Of a DNA stretch of 64,000 bases, positions 17,524 through 26,817 are shown in pieces. Position 1 is the first letter of the stretch. Every line of letters begins with the position of its first letter. Source of the stretch: Vibrio cortegadensis (GTDB taxonomy: Bacteria > Pseudomonadota > Gammaproteobacteria > Enterobacterales > Vibrionaceae); contig NZ_AP025472.1 of the NCBI RefSeq assembly GCF_024347395.1, forward strand, positions 558,001 through 622,000, written 5' to 3'. The notes under the pieces were generated by a model. The model was given only the letters and a program-made list of their open reading frames with translations, had not been told where the DNA came from and made no database searches. The translations under genes and the position numbers were made by a program.

Positions 17524-18609
17524 TTAATTATTGTCTTGTTTATCTAAGAAGTCTTTAAATTCTTCTTCATAGATATTAAACAGCACCATAGTGATAGCGA
17601 AAATAATAGGGCCATAGATAAGACCAATTAAGCCAAATAGTTGGATCCCGCCCAGTAATGAGAAGAAAATCATCAGGGTATTCATCCCCGCGCTGCCTTG
17701 CATTAAGAATGGTCTCAATAGATTGTCAATAGAACCGACAATCGCAACGCTCCATACCGTTAAGAAGATCGCCCAAGTGGTATCTCCGGTTAAAAATAGG
17801 TAAATTGCCGCAGGGATCCAAATTAAGGCCGTTCCTACGACAGGAATGAAAGAGGCAAATCCCATCATGGTTCCCCAGAAAAGTCCTGGGAACCCTGCGA
17901 TCCACATACCTATCCCGCCAGCAAGGCCTTGTGCTATGGCAGTAAGAAAAGATCCCATCACTGCGGATTTTGACACTTGTTCGATTTCCGAGAGTAGTTT
18001 GTCTTCTTGGCTGCGAGATAAAGGCAAGATATGGCGGATCGCACTGATGATCTTGTCGTGATCGCGAAGCAAAAAGAACAGCACAAATAGCATCAAGAAG
18101 AAATCCATTAGGAAGTTGGTGGCATCCCCAAGAATTCTCGCACTAATGGCAACCAAATTTGAACCAAATGATGTGGCGAATTCCCCAACTTTTTGGGCAA
18201 TAGATTGTGGTTCAATAGTGTCAAAAGGAAGATACTCATTGATAAAAGCAAGAGCCTTGACTACTAATGGGTGAGCAAAGAGCTCTTGAATACCACCATG
18301 AGATACCCACTGATAAGTATTGTGTGAGAAGGATGAGCCCTGCTGAACAATAGCTGCAAAAACCGCCAGCAATGGAATAACGATTATAAAGGTGAGGATG
18401 ACACAGGATAATAGGGAAACAATATTGGCTTTATTAGGCAGTTTTTTCTCTAGCCAATTATGAATAGGGAACATCAACAGTGAAATGATAAAGGCCATGA
18501 CAATCGAATTGACATAAGGCTCTATCAATAAATAACAGGCATAAGCCGCTGCGAGGAGCGCCACAACGATAACCCAATGGCTAGATGTAATTTTGATTTT
18601 ATCCTGCAA
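17524..18609 (-). CDS. AI-2E family (PerM/YdiK-like) membrane transporter
   Basis: Polytopic inner-membrane protein of 361 residues in the AI-2E/UPF0118 family, whose members have been tied to autoinducer-2 export or Na+/H+ antiport but mostly lack a proven substrate. About eight helices are visible: a pair at the N terminus (VIVVALLAAAYACYLLI, MAFIISLLMFPI), another near 60-85, a pair mid-protein, and the conserved C-terminal block GLAGGIGMWIAGFPGLFWG, PVVGTALIWIPAA and GLIYGPIIFAITMVLFNIY. The reading frame begins with TTG at 18609; I see no better in-frame ATG before the first helix and only a weak Shine-Dalgarno sequence. Confidence 0.85.
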   Translation of the reverse strand: MQDKIKITSSHWVIVVALLAAAYACYLLIEPYVNSIVMAFIISLLMFPIHNWLEKKLPNKANIVSLLSCVILTFIIVIPLLAVFAAIVQQGSSFSHNTYQWVSHGGIQELFAHPLVVKALAFINEYLPFDTIEPQSIAQKVGEFATSFGSNLVAISARILGDATNFLMDFFLMLFVLFFLLRDHDKIISAIRHILPLSRSQEDKLLSEIEQVSKSAVMGSFLTAIAQGLAGGIGMWIAGFPGLFWGTMMGFASFIPVVGTALIWIPAAIYLFLTGDTTWAIFLTVWSVAIVGSIDNLLRPFLMQGSAGMNTLMIFFSLLGGIQLFGLIGLIYGPIIFAITMVLFNIYEEEFKDFLDKQDNN

Positions 18610-18686
18610 AATTAAGTCTCTAAAGTAGTCTTGATTAAGTTTATAATGACGTTAAAGCAGAAAGTGATCAATCAGGAGTTTTATTT

Positions 18687-18803
18687 ATGGGCTGTTGTGG
18701 GAAAGATAGTGGTTGTAGCAAGAAAGCGCCTAAACGTAAAGTTCCATGGTTTTCGTTGCTTCTTGTGGGGTTATTGATACTTGTTGCTGTAAATTGGCAA
18801 TAA
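18687..18803 (+). CDS. 38-residue cysteine-rich single-pass membrane peptide, function unknown
   Basis: A small ORF with AGGAG 9 bp before its ATG. The peptide opens MGCCGKDSGCSKKAPKRK: three cysteines, then a basic patch, then a hydrophobic helix (WFSLLLVGLLILVAV) and a short NWQ end. The positive-inside rule predicts the Cys end in the cytoplasm. It is divergent from the AI-2E-family gene and followed 16 bp later by a strong hairpin. The Shine-Dalgarno sequence, membrane segment and terminator make it a credible gene. I do not recognise a characterised family. The Cys cluster could bind a metal or be acylated, which is a guess. Confidence 0.7.
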   Translation: MGCCGKDSGCSKKAPKRKVPWFSLLLVGLLILVAVNWQ

Positions 18804-18819
18804 AGAAAGTTGGTAATAA

Positions 18820-18847
18820 GTAGAAAGGCTGAGTTCAGCCTTTCTAC
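18820..18847. terminator. bidirectional terminator between the small membrane gene and hemL
   Basis: GTAGAAAGGCTGA (18820-18832) is complementary to TCAGCCTTTCTAC (18835-18847). It sits between two convergent genes. Confidence 0.75.
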
Positions 18848-18861
18848 TGCTCAATATTAAG

Positions 18862-20157
18862 TTATTCTGCTTCTTTTGCGATAATAGCAAAACAGCGGTC
18901 TGCCGCTTCTAGTGTGGCTTCAATTTCTTTAGAGCCATGAGCTAGCGAAGTAAAGCTTGCTTCAAAAGCTGATGGTGCAAGGTAAACACCGTGCTCTAAC
19001 ATCAGGTGGAAGAAGCGTTTAAAGCGTTCAACATCGCATTTTGTCACGTCATCAAAACAAGTCACACTCTGTTGATCCGTGAAGAAGAAACCAAACATAC
19101 CGCCTACATAGTTTACGAGTAGAGGGATACCATGCTCGTCTGCTCGTTGTTTTAACCCCAAAGCGATTTGCTCTGTTTTAGAAGCAAGGCGTTGTGCATG
19201 ACCGTCTTCTTTTAGAATAGTTAAACATGCGAAACCAGCGGCCATTGCAACAGGGTTGCCTGACAATGTACCCGCTTGGTATACAGGACCTGTCGGTGCG
19301 ATATATTGCATTACTTCTTTACGACCACCGAAAGCACCCACTGGCATGCCGCCACCAATGACTTTACCAAGAGTCGTTAAATCAGGTTTGATGTTGTAAT
19401 GCGCTTGAGCACAGCCTTGAGCCACGCGGAAGCCTGTCATTACTTCATCAAAAATCAGTAACGCACCTTCTTGATCACAAATTTCACGCAGACCTTCATG
19501 GAAGCCTTCAACTGGCGGGATGCAGTTCATGTTACCGGCAACAGGTTCAACAATGATGCACGAGATTTCACCTTTATTCGCAGCAAACAGTTCGCGAACC
19601 GATTCAAGGTCATTAAACGTAGCGGTTAATGTGTATTTTGCAAAATCAGCAGGTACGCCTGGTGAGCTTGGTTGGCCAAGTGTTAATGCGCCAGAGCCCG
19701 CTTTTACTAGTAGGCTGTCTGCATGGCCGTGGTAACAACCTTCAAACTTAAGAATTTTATCTCGGCCTGTAAAGCCACGAGCCAAACGGATAGCACTCAT
19801 TGTTGCTTCAGTACCTGAGCTCACCATGCGCACTTGTTCCATTGACGGAACCATTTCAGAAACCAATTCAGCCATGTTGATTTCCATTTCGGTTGGAGCT
19901 CCGAAACTTAAACCACGTTGAGCCGCACTAATCACAGCTTCACGAATAACAGCATGGTTGTGGCCAAGAATCATTGGACCCCAAGACCCAACATAGTCAA
20001 TATATGCTTTACCATCAGCATCAAAAATTAACGGACCGTCAGCACGTTCTACGAAAATTGGCGAGCCACCAACACCGTTAAATGCACGAACTGGTGAATT
20101 TACACCACCTGGAATGGTGTGTTGTGCTTTTTGATACAGCTCTGATGATTTGGTCAT
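18862..20157 (-). CDS. hemL: glutamate-1-semialdehyde 2,1-aminomutase HemL
   Basis: PLP enzyme that converts glutamate-1-semialdehyde to 5-aminolevulinate, the second step of C5-pathway haem synthesis. 431 residues from MTKSSELYQK. The PLP lysine is Lys265 in TTLGKVIGGGMP; SSGTEATMSAIRLAR and LLIFDEVMTGFR are the other cofactor motifs. I place the start at 20157, which has AGAGGA 7 bp upstream, in preference to an open extension of ten codons. It converges on the small membrane gene and is divergent from erpA, a common Vibrio arrangement. Confidence 0.96.
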   Translation of the reverse strand: MTKSSELYQKAQHTIPGGVNSPVRAFNGVGGSPIFVERADGPLIFDADGKAYIDYVGSWGPMILGHNHAVIREAVISAAQRGLSFGAPTEMEINMAELVSEMVPSMEQVRMVSSGTEATMSAIRLARGFTGRDKILKFEGCYHGHADSLLVKAGSGALTLGQPSSPGVPADFAKYTLTATFNDLESVRELFAANKGEISCIIVEPVAGNMNCIPPVEGFHEGLREICDQEGALLIFDEVMTGFRVAQGCAQAHYNIKPDLTTLGKVIGGGMPVGAFGGRKEVMQYIAPTGPVYQAGTLSGNPVAMAAGFACLTILKEDGHAQRLASKTEQIALGLKQRADEHGIPLLVNYVGGMFGFFFTDQQSVTCFDDVTKCDVERFKRFFHLMLEHGVYLAPSAFEASFTSLAHGSKEIEATLEAADRCFAIIAKEAE

Positions 20158-20441
20158 GATATATCCTCTTTTGATTGTTCGGACCAATTGTCACGCATTG
20201 TACCTATCACACTCCGAACTAGAAATGTTTTGGCCAAATTTCTGACATTTTTCACGCTTAATCAAAATATTTGAGGGGTAGATAGGAAATGAAAGGGCTA
20301 GAAATGCGGAATAGTATCGGTGAATACTTGAACGAAACAGTCAGGTATTAGATAATCGCGGTATTATTAAAAAAGATACACCTGTTAACATGAGTTTTTA
20401 CGATACTCAATTTAACGGGTCATTACACGAGAGAGGTTGTC

Positions 20442-20783
20442 GTGAGCGAAGTAAATGTACCACTGTCTTTTTCAGACGCAGCAGCAACACGCGTAAACAC
20501 TTTAATTGCGGAAGAAGAGAACCCAGCATTAAAATTACGCGTTTATATTACTGGTGGTGGTTGTAGCGGCTTCCAATACGGTTTCACTTTTGATGAAAAC
20601 GTAAATGAAGGTGACACGACCATTGTAAATAGCGGCGTTACTTTAGTTGTCGATCCTATGAGCCTTCAATATTTAATTGGTGGCGTTGTGGATTACACTG
20701 AAGGCCTTGAAGGGGCTCGCTTTTTTGTGAATAACCCTAATGCAACAACCACTTGTGGCTGTGGTGCATCATTTAGCGTCTAG
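20442..20783 (+). CDS. erpA: iron-sulfur cluster insertion protein ErpA
   Basis: A-type carrier that passes Fe-S clusters to apoproteins such as IspG. 113 residues, beginning at a GTG preceded by GAGAGG. The three ligand cysteines are Cys41 (GGGCSGF), Cys105 and Cys107 (CGCGASF), in the family pattern. The 284-bp gap to divergent hemL should contain both promoters. I could not confidently mark an IscR box. Confidence 0.96.
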   Translation: MSEVNVPLSFSDAAATRVNTLIAEEENPALKLRVYITGGGCSGFQYGFTFDENVNEGDTTIVNSGVTLVVDPMSLQYLIGGVVDYTEGLEGARFFVNNPNATTTCGCGASFSV

Positions 20784-20924
20784 TGAGTTTTGTTATACCC
20801 GTATTGACGATATCTATCGTGGGTAAAGTGAAACGCTTCACAGCAAATGAAGTCTTAAGCAGTTACTTTATAGAATAACTGTATAAATTTTACGTTAAGG
20901 ATGTTGCGTGAAATTTTGAGCGGT

Positions 20925-20964
20925 AATACTGATACCAGAAATGTAGATAGCTGGTGTTGGTATT
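20925..20964 (+). repeat. leader hairpin before the RND efflux operon
   Basis: 20925-20938 pairs with 20951-20964 over 14 bp including three G-U pairs, with a 12-nt loop, ending 32 bp before the first efflux start codon. It works better as RNA than as DNA because of the wobbles. It may be a 5' leader element or the remains of a terminator for erpA, but it has no U-run. Confidence 0.45.
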
Positions 20965-20996
20965 GACGCTTTAGACCTTATTAAAAAGGACTTCAT

Positions 20997-22088
20997 ATGC
21001 TGAATTTCCGTGCTGGTGGCTTTTTTACCCAGCGACCTTGGCTCATCTCATTTCTACTCCTTCTTTTTCTCTCCATTTGGCTTGGCCTTGGTGCATTGCG
21101 TGCTCAAGAAGCTCCGAGCAATAATAAATCTCAAACCATCCCATTGGCGAAAGTGGTCTATCAAACTTTCAACGCGCAAGCGACCGATAAAAAGATCGAT
21201 CTGTACGGTCGTACGGCTCCAGATCGACAAGCGACTTTAGGTGCTGAAATTGCAGGGAAGGTGACGCAGGTTAAAATCAAAAAAGGTGATGCTGTTAAAA
21301 AAGGCCAAGCCATTGTTCAAATAGATAAAGGCGATCTAGCCATTCAGCTTGAACGAGCGAATGCCGTGTTACGTTTAAAGCAGAAAGAATTTAAAGCAGC
21401 AGATTCACTTAAAAGTCGTGGTTTACAAGGTGAAGTTGCCTATACCTCTGCACAAGCTTCTTTAACGGAAGCTAAAGCGGCAGTGAGTAATGCGAAACTC
21501 GCCTTAAGTAACACATTAATTCGAGCCCCTTTTAGTGGTGTGGTTGAAGCATTGAATATCGAAGTCGGAGATTTTGTTGGTGTAGGCGATCCTGTTGCAA
21601 CATTGATCGATTTAGATCCACTGGTGATAAAAGCCGATGTGAGTGAACGACATATCCAAAGCCTTCAAGCTCAGCAAGATGCAAGAATAAAGCTGCTTGA
21701 TGGTTCGACTGTTGCTGGCAAGCTTCGCTATATTTCTCGTATGTCTTCAGAATCAACTAACACTTTTCCTATCGAAATAGCCATCGCCAATACGGATAAG
21801 AAAATCCCAGCAGGGATAAGTGCAGAGGTGACCTTGAGCCTAGAATCTCAACTTGCCATTAAAATTACGCCTGCAATGCTCGCTTTGGATGATGTAGGCA
21901 ACTTAGGCGTTAAAACTCTGCAACAAGATATGGTTCACTTTGTGCCAATCCAATTGGTTAAAGCTGAACAGGATGGTGTGTGGTTAACGGGGCTTGGAGA
22001 GAAGGTTGATATCATTACGATAGGGCAAGGTTTTGTGCGTGATGGTGATTCTGTGATTGCGATTGAATTCTCAGAACAACAAAACTAG
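20997..22088 (+). CDS. RND efflux periplasmic adaptor (membrane fusion protein)
   Basis: Periplasmic adaptor linking an RND pump to an outer-membrane channel. 363 residues; one N-terminal membrane helix (LISFLLLLFLSIWLGLGAL) anchors it. Domains in order: beta-barrel start, lipoyl half (GAEIAGKVTQVKIKKGDAVKKGQ), alpha-hairpin (about 115-165), second lipoyl half (NTLIRAPFSGVVE), then barrel and membrane-proximal domain. AAAAAGGA precedes the start. The pump gene follows after 8 bp. The locus corresponds to one of the V. cholerae vex RND systems; I do not assign a letter. Confidence 0.92.
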   Translation: MLNFRAGGFFTQRPWLISFLLLLFLSIWLGLGALRAQEAPSNNKSQTIPLAKVVYQTFNAQATDKKIDLYGRTAPDRQATLGAEIAGKVTQVKIKKGDAVKKGQAIVQIDKGDLAIQLERANAVLRLKQKEFKAADSLKSRGLQGEVAYTSAQASLTEAKAAVSNAKLALSNTLIRAPFSGVVEALNIEVGDFVGVGDPVATLIDLDPLVIKADVSERHIQSLQAQQDARIKLLDGSTVAGKLRYISRMSSESTNTFPIEIAIANTDKKIPAGISAEVTLSLESQLAIKITPAMLALDDVGNLGVKTLQQDMVHFVPIQLVKAEQDGVWLTGLGEKVDIITIGQGFVRDGDSVIAIEFSEQQN

Positions 22089-22096
22089 GAGGCTCT

Positions 22097-25000
22097 ATGT
22101 ATTCGATTATTGATGCCGCCTTATCTCGGGCAAGAACCATGTTAACGCTGTTGGTGCTGATTTTGATTGCTGGAATTGGTACTTATATAGCTATTCCTAA
22201 AGAGTCTAGTCCCGATATAACCATACCTATTATTTATGTATCAGTAGGGCATCAAGGTATTTCGCCAGATGATGCTGAACGCCTTCTAGTTCGTCCAATA
22301 GAGCAAGAGTTACGCTCTATTGAAGGTGTTAAAGAGATGACCGCCACCGCTTCAGAAGGGCATGCTTCGGTCGTTCTTGAATTTAACGTTGGTGTCGACC
22401 TAAGTAAAGCGATGGCGGATGTTCGAGATGCGGTCGATCTTGCGAAACCTAAACTTCCCGCAGACAGTGATGAACCTACTGTAAATGAAGTGACATTAGC
22501 GTCAGAGCAGCCCATCTTATCGGTTGTCCTTTATGGAACGGTACCAGAAAGAACCATTGTCCAGTTAGCAAGGCAGTTAAGCGATAAACTGGAGAGTTAC
22601 CGCCAAATACTAGAAGTCGATATAGCAGGGGATCGTGACGATATCGTTGAGATTATTGTTGACCCTCTATTGATGGAGAGCTACGGGCTTGACCAAGGAG
22701 ACATTTACAATCTTATCGCGTTGAATAACCGAGTCGTTGCCGCCGGGTTTGTTGATACGGGTTATGGCCGTTTCTCGGTAAAAGTCCCTTCAGTGTTCGA
22801 TTCTTTAAAAGATGTCCTAGAACTGCCAATCAAGGTTGACGGTAAACAGGTGATTACGTTTAGTGATGTGGCGACCGTGAGACGTGCTTTTCGCGATCCA
22901 GAAAGTTTTGCTCGACTGGATGGTAAATCAGCGGTGGTGCTTGATATTAAAAAGCGCGCTGGCGAAAATATCATAGAGACGGTTGAGTTAGTCAAAGCAG
23001 TGATGGTTGAAGCGCAGAAGCTTGACCAATGGCCTAGTAACCTTTTGGTTAAATACACCTGGGATGAATCTAAAGATGTCGAGATCATGCTCAATGATCT
23101 GCAGAATAATATTCTATCTGCCATCATCTTAGTGGTTATCGTCATCATTGCGATTTTAGGTGTTCGAACCGCGCTGCTTGTTGGTATCTCTATCCCTGGC
23201 TCATTCCTAACTGGTTTACTCGTACTGTCTGTTTTTGGGTTAACCGTTAATATCGTGGTGCTTTTCTCTTTGATCATGGCCGTTGGAATGCTGGTGGATG
23301 GCGCCATTGTGGTGACCGAATTTGCAGACAGAAGAATGCAAGAAGGCACGCCAAAGAGAGAAGCTTACCAAGATGCGGCGAAACGAATGGCTTGGCCAAT
23401 CACTGCATCAACGGCAACGACACTGGCCGCATTTGCACCACTGCTTTTCTGGCCTGATATTACGGGTGAGTTCATGAAGTTCTTGCCATTGACATTAATT
23501 GCCACCTTATCGGCATCTCTTGTGATGGCGCTGCTATTTATTCCGGTGTTAGGCAGTTTGATTGGGAAGCCACAGCATGTCTCGACAAAAAATAAAGAGA
23601 AAATGTTAGCTTTACATAATGGTGATTTTTCGAAAGCTACGGGTCTGACCAAACTCTATTACCACACGTTATCAATTGCTATTAAGCACCCTCTGAAAAT
23701 CTTACTGTGTTCAATATTGCTTGCGGTGAGTGTCGGGTTTACCTATTCAAAAGCAGGTTTAGGCGCGGAGTTTTTCCCTGAAGTGGATCCTCCTTTCTTT
23801 ACGGTGAAAGTGCGATCTTATGGTGATCTCTCTATTGATGAGAAAGATGTGATCATGAGTCGAATTGAACAGGTGATGTTAGATCATGAGGAGTTTGAGA
23901 GCGTTTATACCCGAACGGGAGGGGATGATGAAATTGGACAAATTCAGATCACCCCTGTGGACTGGCAATATCGACGCCGTGTGAAGGACATTATTGATGA
24001 GTTAAAACAGACAACTAATCAATTCGCGGGCGTTGAAATAGAGTATAAATTCCCTGATGCAGGCCCTCCGGTAGAAAATGACTTAGTGATAGAGATGTTT
24101 GCGCGAATTCCTGATTCATTAGATGGTGCGGCTAAGTTAGTTCGCCATTGGGCTGATAATAACCCGGCCCTTACAAACATCAGTGATACCTCAAGTAAAG
24201 AGGGAATTGATTGGAAAATTGATATTCGTAGAGGGGATGCCGCTCGTTTCTCTGCTGATGCGACATTAGTGGGAAATACCGTTCAGTTCGTCACTAATGG
24301 GCTCAAGATTGGAGATTATCTTCCTGATGATGCAACAGAAGAAGTCGATATCTTAGTGCGCTTCCCTGAAGATAAGCGGGATATAGGACGCTTTGACCAA
24401 TTAAGAATAAAGACGCCTGCCGGTCTTGTTCCTATTACCAATTTCGCTCAAATCGTGCCAGATCATAAGCAGGACACCATCAAAAGAACCGATGGCCAGC
24501 GAGTGATCAGTATTATGGCGGATATGGAAGAAGGTTATAACCTTGCCCTTGAACTACCCAAAATTCAGCAAGCTCTCACCGAGTTGAATTTGCCTAGCGG
24601 TGTTGAATTTAAAATTCGTGGCCAGAATGAAGAACAAGAACATTCATCTGAATTTTTACAGAGCGCCTTCATGGTTGCATTGGCGGTGATGGGGTTGATT
24701 CTAATTACCCAGTTCAACAGTTTCTATCAGGCGTTACTGATCTTGAGTGCGGTGTTGTTCTCTACTGTCGGTGTGTTTATAGGGTTGCTGATCTTCCAAC
24801 GTCCGTTTGGCATTGTGATGTCAGGTATTGGCGTGATTGCGCTTGCTGGGATTGTGGTTAACAACAATATTGTATTGATTGATACCTTTAACCAGTTGAT
24901 CAAGCGTGGACTAAGCAAACAAGATGCCATTTTACGTACTGGTGTTCAGCGTTTAAGGCCCGTGATGCTGACGACCGTTACGACCATATTGGGACTGATG

Positions 25001-25231
25001 CCAATGGTACTGGAAATGAATATTGATCTGATTAATCAAAAGATCGAATTTGGTGCTCCGAGTACGCAGTGGTGGTCACAGTTGGCGACGTCTATTGCCG
25101 GTGGATTAGCGTTTGCTACCGTTTTGACTCTCGTGTTAACCCCATGCTTATTGATGCTAGGGCGAGATAAATCCAAGGCGGCAGTAACAGAGCCTAAAAA
25201 GTTAGCAGAACTGAAGCCTGACGACGCTTAA
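22097..25231 (+). CDS. RND family efflux permease (proton-driven)
   Basis: Inner-membrane RND pump of 1044 residues with the usual duplicated plan: helix 1 (about 14-30), a large periplasmic porter/docking domain, helices 2-6 (about 335-490), then a second copy. PRESS-like motifs such as ESSPDITIPIIYVSV and SEGHASVVLEFNVG are present. In helix 4 the proton-relay motif reads LVDGAIVVTEF, one Asp where AcrB has two, as in a subset of RND pumps. Most likely a drug or toxic-compound exporter working with the upstream adaptor and TolC. No outer-membrane partner is encoded here. The substrate is unknown. Confidence 0.93.
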   Translation: MYSIIDAALSRARTMLTLLVLILIAGIGTYIAIPKESSPDITIPIIYVSVGHQGISPDDAERLLVRPIEQELRSIEGVKEMTATASEGHASVVLEFNVGVDLSKAMADVRDAVDLAKPKLPADSDEPTVNEVTLASEQPILSVVLYGTVPERTIVQLARQLSDKLESYRQILEVDIAGDRDDIVEIIVDPLLMESYGLDQGDIYNLIALNNRVVAAGFVDTGYGRFSVKVPSVFDSLKDVLELPIKVDGKQVITFSDVATVRRAFRDPESFARLDGKSAVVLDIKKRAGENIIETVELVKAVMVEAQKLDQWPSNLLVKYTWDESKDVEIMLNDLQNNILSAIILVVIVIIAILGVRTALLVGISIPGSFLTGLLVLSVFGLTVNIVVLFSLIMAVGMLVDGAIVVTEFADRRMQEGTPKREAYQDAAKRMAWPITASTATTLAAFAPLLFWPDITGEFMKFLPLTLIATLSASLVMALLFIPVLGSLIGKPQHVSTKNKEKMLALHNGDFSKATGLTKLYYHTLSIAIKHPLKILLCSILLAVSVGFTYSKAGLGAEFFPEVDPPFFTVKVRSYGDLSIDEKDVIMSRIEQVMLDHEEFESVYTRTGGDDEIGQIQITPVDWQYRRRVKDIIDELKQTTNQFAGVEIEYKFPDAGPPVENDLVIEMFARIPDSLDGAAKLVRHWADNNPALTNISDTSSKEGIDWKIDIRRGDAARFSADATLVGNTVQFVTNGLKIGDYLPDDATEEVDILVRFPEDKRDIGRFDQLRIKTPAGLVPITNFAQIVPDHKQDTIKRTDGQRVISIMADMEEGYNLALELPKIQQALTELNLPSGVEFKIRGQNEEQEHSSEFLQSAFMVALAVMGLILITQFNSFYQALLILSAVLFSTVGVFIGLLIFQRPFGIVMSGIGVIALAGIVVNNNIVLIDTFNQLIKRGLSKQDAILRTGVQRLRPVMLTTVTTILGLMPMVLEMNIDLINQKIEFGAPSTQWWSQLATSIAGGLAFATVLTLVLTPCLLMLGRDKSKAAVTEPKKLAELKPDDA

Positions 25232-25321
25232 ATAGTTAGAGCTTAAAGAGAGAAAGTTGAATCTGAGAGCACCAAGAAAGAGCATTAATGAGCTCTCTTA
25301 AAGAGGTAGAGAGACAGAGGT

Positions 25322-25364
25322 AAAAAGATAGAGAGTGGCGAGATGTCTATTCACCACTCTCTAT
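25322..25364 (-). terminator. terminator between the RND operon and the M23 peptidase gene
   Basis: An 11-bp stem (25328-25338 with 25354-25364). On the minus strand it is followed by CUUUUUA, so it ends the peptidase transcript; it may also slow the opposing RND transcript. Confidence 0.65.
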
Positions 25365-25400
25365 TGATCATGATTTCATAACAATTATTGTCTATGCCTA

Positions 25401-26690
25401 TTACTGTTTAGCGAGCAATTGACCGTATCGTTCAAGTTTATTCAATCGAATATTCGCGTTGGCAATAAAGGTTGCTTTCGCTTTGCCTGTTAGCGATTTT
25501 GATTGCGGTAGTTTAACCGTGCGTGCGTTCTTATGTACGCCATTTACTAGAAATTCATAATGTAGGTGCGGGCCTGTCACTCGTCCGGTTCCACCTAGTG
25601 TCCCTACCGTTTGCCCCTGTTTCACTCGTTGGCCTGTTTTTACCATGCGACGTTTCATGTGCAGGTATTTGGTGATGTAGGTATTGCTATGGCGAATGAA
25701 AACGTAATTACCGTTATATTTGTTGTAGCTAGACTTTTGCACGATACCATCACCAGCAGCCCAAATAGGCGTTCCTACTGGAGCTGCATAATCCGTACCT
25801 CTGTGAGCACGAACTTTTCCTGTCACTGGGTGTTTACGACGAGGATTAAAGTTTGAGGTAACACGACGGAAATCAATAGGAGAGCGTAGAAATGCTTTTT
25901 TCATAGCACGCCCTTTCTCGTCGTAATAGTTGCCCGTTTTATCATCAAGGATGGCGGTAAAGGTATCCCCTTGGTTGGTAAATATCGCGGCCATTATTTT
26001 ACCTCTGCCGATCACTTCACCTTCCACCACTTTTTCTTGATAGAGCATTTTAAAGCTATCGTTCTCTCGGATGTCTAAGGCGAAGTCAATATCCCAGCCA
26101 AATATGCCAGCCAATTCCATGATTTGGTTCGCGGTTAATCCTGATGAAATGCCAGCATTCCAGAAGTTGGATGTGATTTCTGCTTCCGCATAATTGTACT
26201 GGTAATTGATCTCTTTCTTATCGAATTCAGATTGAAACCCAGAGTCAGTCCGAGTGACTTTGAATGTTTCAAATGCGCTGATATTGCGTTTGAGCTGTAC
26301 CATCTCATTGTTTTCATCAAAACCGAAAATGAGCTTGTCGCCTGGTTTCAATTTGGTGAGTTGAGTTTTGATATCTTTATTGGTTGAAACGAGGTTATAG
26401 AGTAAACGTGCGGATAACCCAATGCGTTTGAAAAGAACAGAAGCACTCTCACCGGATTGAACTTTGTGCGTTTCCCATTTTAGCACTGTCGTAGGCAATA
26501 TGTCCTGACCAGGGGAAAGCGCCTCTGCATTAATCGCCAAAGGATAATGTCGTCCTAGTTCTAGGCGGCTTTCATCTGTTCTTAGATCGCTAGCATCGGG
26601 TAATAAAAACAGCGCAACAAAAATAATGGCGCTAAAAAAGACAATTAATGTCTTATGAATCCAAGGTAGGCGGGTAAAAATCGACAACAT
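25401..26690 (-). CDS. M23 peptidoglycan endopeptidase, ShyC-like
   Basis: Zinc DD-endopeptidase that cuts peptide cross-links in the cell wall, allowing sacculus growth. 429 residues: one N-terminal membrane anchor (LIVFFSAIIFVALFLLP, about 16-32), a LysM/OapA-like region (KVQSGESASVLFKRIGLS), a central domain, and a C-terminal LytM domain with zinc ligands in HRGTDYAAPVGTP and HLHYEF. Its place beside tyrS matches the V. cholerae gene I recall as shyC; the anchored form and lack of a cleaved signal also fit ShyC. It diverges from tyrS. Confidence 0.88.
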   Translation of the reverse strand: MLSIFTRLPWIHKTLIVFFSAIIFVALFLLPDASDLRTDESRLELGRHYPLAINAEALSPGQDILPTTVLKWETHKVQSGESASVLFKRIGLSARLLYNLVSTNKDIKTQLTKLKPGDKLIFGFDENNEMVQLKRNISAFETFKVTRTDSGFQSEFDKKEINYQYNYAEAEITSNFWNAGISSGLTANQIMELAGIFGWDIDFALDIRENDSFKMLYQEKVVEGEVIGRGKIMAAIFTNQGDTFTAILDDKTGNYYDEKGRAMKKAFLRSPIDFRRVTSNFNPRRKHPVTGKVRAHRGTDYAAPVGTPIWAAGDGIVQKSSYNKYNGNYVFIRHSNTYITKYLHMKRRMVKTGQRVKQGQTVGTLGGTGRVTGPHLHYEFLVNGVHKNARTVKLPQSKSLTGKAKATFIANANIRLNKLERYGQLLAKQ

Positions 26691-26817
26691 GTTCAGGTTC
26701 GTTCTGTATTTTTTGTGAAAATAGACAACGGAATAGTTTAACTGGTTTCAAAAAACATCTCTATTCAGTAATATGTCTGGATAACATATTTTGCCAAATC
26801 TGTGGGAGCAACCAACA

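Noticed and set aside
22762..23349. 195-codon open frame on the minus strand inside the RND pump gene
   Set aside because: It is a shadow of the pump: no ribosome site, low-complexity Ser/Thr-rich product, and the plus-strand frame is an unmistakable RND protein.
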